NCBI GenBank assembly: GCA_028554755.1 | Contig: JAPTOF010000005.1 | Span: forward strand, 19,318,001 to 19,382,000 | Length of the DNA stretch: 64,000 nucleotides | Direction: 5' to 3' | Source of the DNA: Cordia subcordata | Lineage: Eukaryota; Streptophyta; Magnoliopsida; Boraginales; Cordiaceae | Shown here: positions 62,701 to 64,000 of the stretch, one piece after another | Position numbering within the stretch: position 1 is the stretch's first letter | Layout of the letters: every line of letters starts with the position of its first letter | Translations under genes and position numbers: made by a program | Notes under the pieces: generated by a model | Database searches by the model: none | What the model was told of the DNA's origin: nothing | Seen by the model: only the letters and a program-made list of their open reading frames with translations

Positions 62701-64000
62701 GCAATAGTATAGTTTACTTTTAGAGACTAATAAGTACTTTATACGTTTATTTTGATGACAAATTTCGATTAACTTACCTTTTGCATAGTTGTAAACACAT
62801 TAAGTTTCATCAAGTCATTGACCTATAAGCATTGAAGTTGGTTTATAAACATCATATGCTTTTGAGTGAATTTCTTTAAGCGCTAAGTCAAGCCTCTTTA
62901 ACATTTGTGCGTGATCTTAAGAAAGACGAACATCATGAGTGCATGTGGATGCTCTTTAGGGCCCAATTTCAAAGCCATCGAGCCAACAACGTTAGGGCCT
63001 AATTCATACCATTACTAATGTTAAGCCCAAAATATAAGTTGAGAAAGAATTACACTTGAATGACACGTGTCACATGATCTACTGAAATATATAGCTCAGA
63101 GTAAAAGAAAATTGATATAAAATTATAAAATGAGAAAAATAAATAAGTATAGCATTGCAAGCATCTCTCGATATTTATAAAACAATGATTTCTGAATTCT
63201 TGTGCCTTTTCAATATAGACCATAATCCAATCAAATTTTGGGATGCTTATCTTTTAATTTTGATGAGAAATATTGTTTCAATTAATTGTCTAATTACTTC
63301 TTTTCTTTTCTTTTTGTTTCTTTTTAGTTGTAGACTATCTTATTTAGTATGAGAATGAGTAGAAGGAAAAAGATTAATCTCATGACTTGAATCTAATTAA
63401 AAAGTGGCTTCAGTTAACATAACAATACCTAACTAATTTTAAACTTCTTAACAAAATCACATCAACATACATTATGTAACTGGTTAATGTCTTTCTCTTT
63501 TCTCTCTCTTTTTCTTTTAATGATGCAATTTTTTTATTTTATTTTATCCCCACCCGCTAACCTTTTAAGTCTCAATAAATTTGAACCAAAATAATTACTT
63601 TCAGAAAGAATAGTCTCGATCTGCGTCAAAGTTTGTTGCAACTCTATTGTCACCTTGGATACGATGTGAAATTAGATCCTTAGAAGACAAAACTACTCGT
63701 TGGACTAAAACGTGAAAGAGCAACATGTCGGAAATAAGACACAAGAACCAAAATGTCATTTACAATGTGTTTAGAATTATCTTAAAATAAAACTATTATT
63801 TTATTTATGGTCAAATATACAAAGTAGTATTGTTATAAATTATTCAAAGGTATTATTTAATAAATTTCTTCTTTGTAATTATAAAAATAAAATCAAACTA
63901 CAAAAGCAAGTGAATATTTCAATTCAAATCTTTTTGGATGAAAAATAGAAATTAAATTGATAAAATTTTCTGTTTAAAAAGTAAATGAACAAGAAGACGT
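59740..64000. other. Downstream interval without a confident gene
   Basis: The first few hundred bases are probably the CLE 3' UTR. From 60316 to about 61200 lies a TRIM-like LTR relic. The remainder to 64000 is AT-rich with short open frames that show no recognisable domain. I see no gene here. Confidence 0.55.
60316..61200 (+). mobile_element. TRIM-like LTR relic with expanded internal repeats
   Basis: A segment of about 125 bp (60316-60440) has the look of a small LTR and is followed directly by TGGTATCAGAGC, a perfect initiator-Met tRNA primer site. Its front part (CATAAAAAAATAATAAAGTA and flank) recurs near 61035 and 61148 as truncated copies. Between them are diverged repeats built from CTCTTTGGCTCGTTTGAG, TTCTTGGCTGGCATTT and GGTATCAGAGCT. 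There is no protein-coding capacity, as in TRIM elements. Confidence 0.65.

Overview
The window is nuclear DNA of a flowering plant, almost certainly a eudicot. The genes have many exons with GT-AG introns, the intergenic DNA is very AT-rich and full of LTR, hAT, MULE and MITE insertions, and there are two TIR-NBS-LRR genes, a class essentially absent from monocots. I cannot name the species.

Region 1 (about 2.0-23.6 kb, + strand) is one intact 27-exon gene for a P4-type phospholipid flippase of the ALA3 type. I could join every exon in frame (3,663 nt, 1,220 residues). Its third intron holds a decayed 5.3-kb Ty1/Copia retrotransposon in the opposite orientation, with two 150-bp LTRs that differ at about 10% of sites.

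Region 2 (about 25.1-46.7 kb) is a divergent, head-to-head pair of full-length TIR-NB-ARC-LRR-C-JID immune receptor genes. TNL-1 (- strand, 36000 to 25121, 6 exons, 1,442 residues) and TNL-2 (+ strand, 39555 to 46651, 5 exons, 1,368 residues) are related along their whole length and share a 3.55-kb interval between start codons. TNL-1 differs by an intron inside the TIR coding region, a 4.7-kb intron between TIR and NB-ARC, and a hydrophobic C-terminal tail. Its introns carry a 1.56-kb hAT-like element, a 215-bp solo-LTR-like insertion with a perfect 5-bp target duplication, and several MITEs. The shared interval holds a 0.67-kb long-TIR foldback element, probably MULE-related, built from many small hairpins.

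Region 3 (46.7-57.3 kb) has no convincing protein gene. It holds microsatellites, three copies of one MITE family, a set of repeats with shared end signatures, and a near-perfect 33-bp inverted repeat.

Region 4 (57.4-59.7 kb, + strand) is a two-exon CLE peptide hormone gene of the CLE25 type, encoding a 100-residue prepropeptide with the peptide core RRVPNGPDPIHN. Beyond it, to 64 kb, there is a TRIM-like LTR relic with expanded internal repeats and otherwise featureless AT-rich DNA.

The three kinds of gene (flippase, immune receptors, peptide hormone) do not form one pathway. The only organised unit is the divergent TNL pair.
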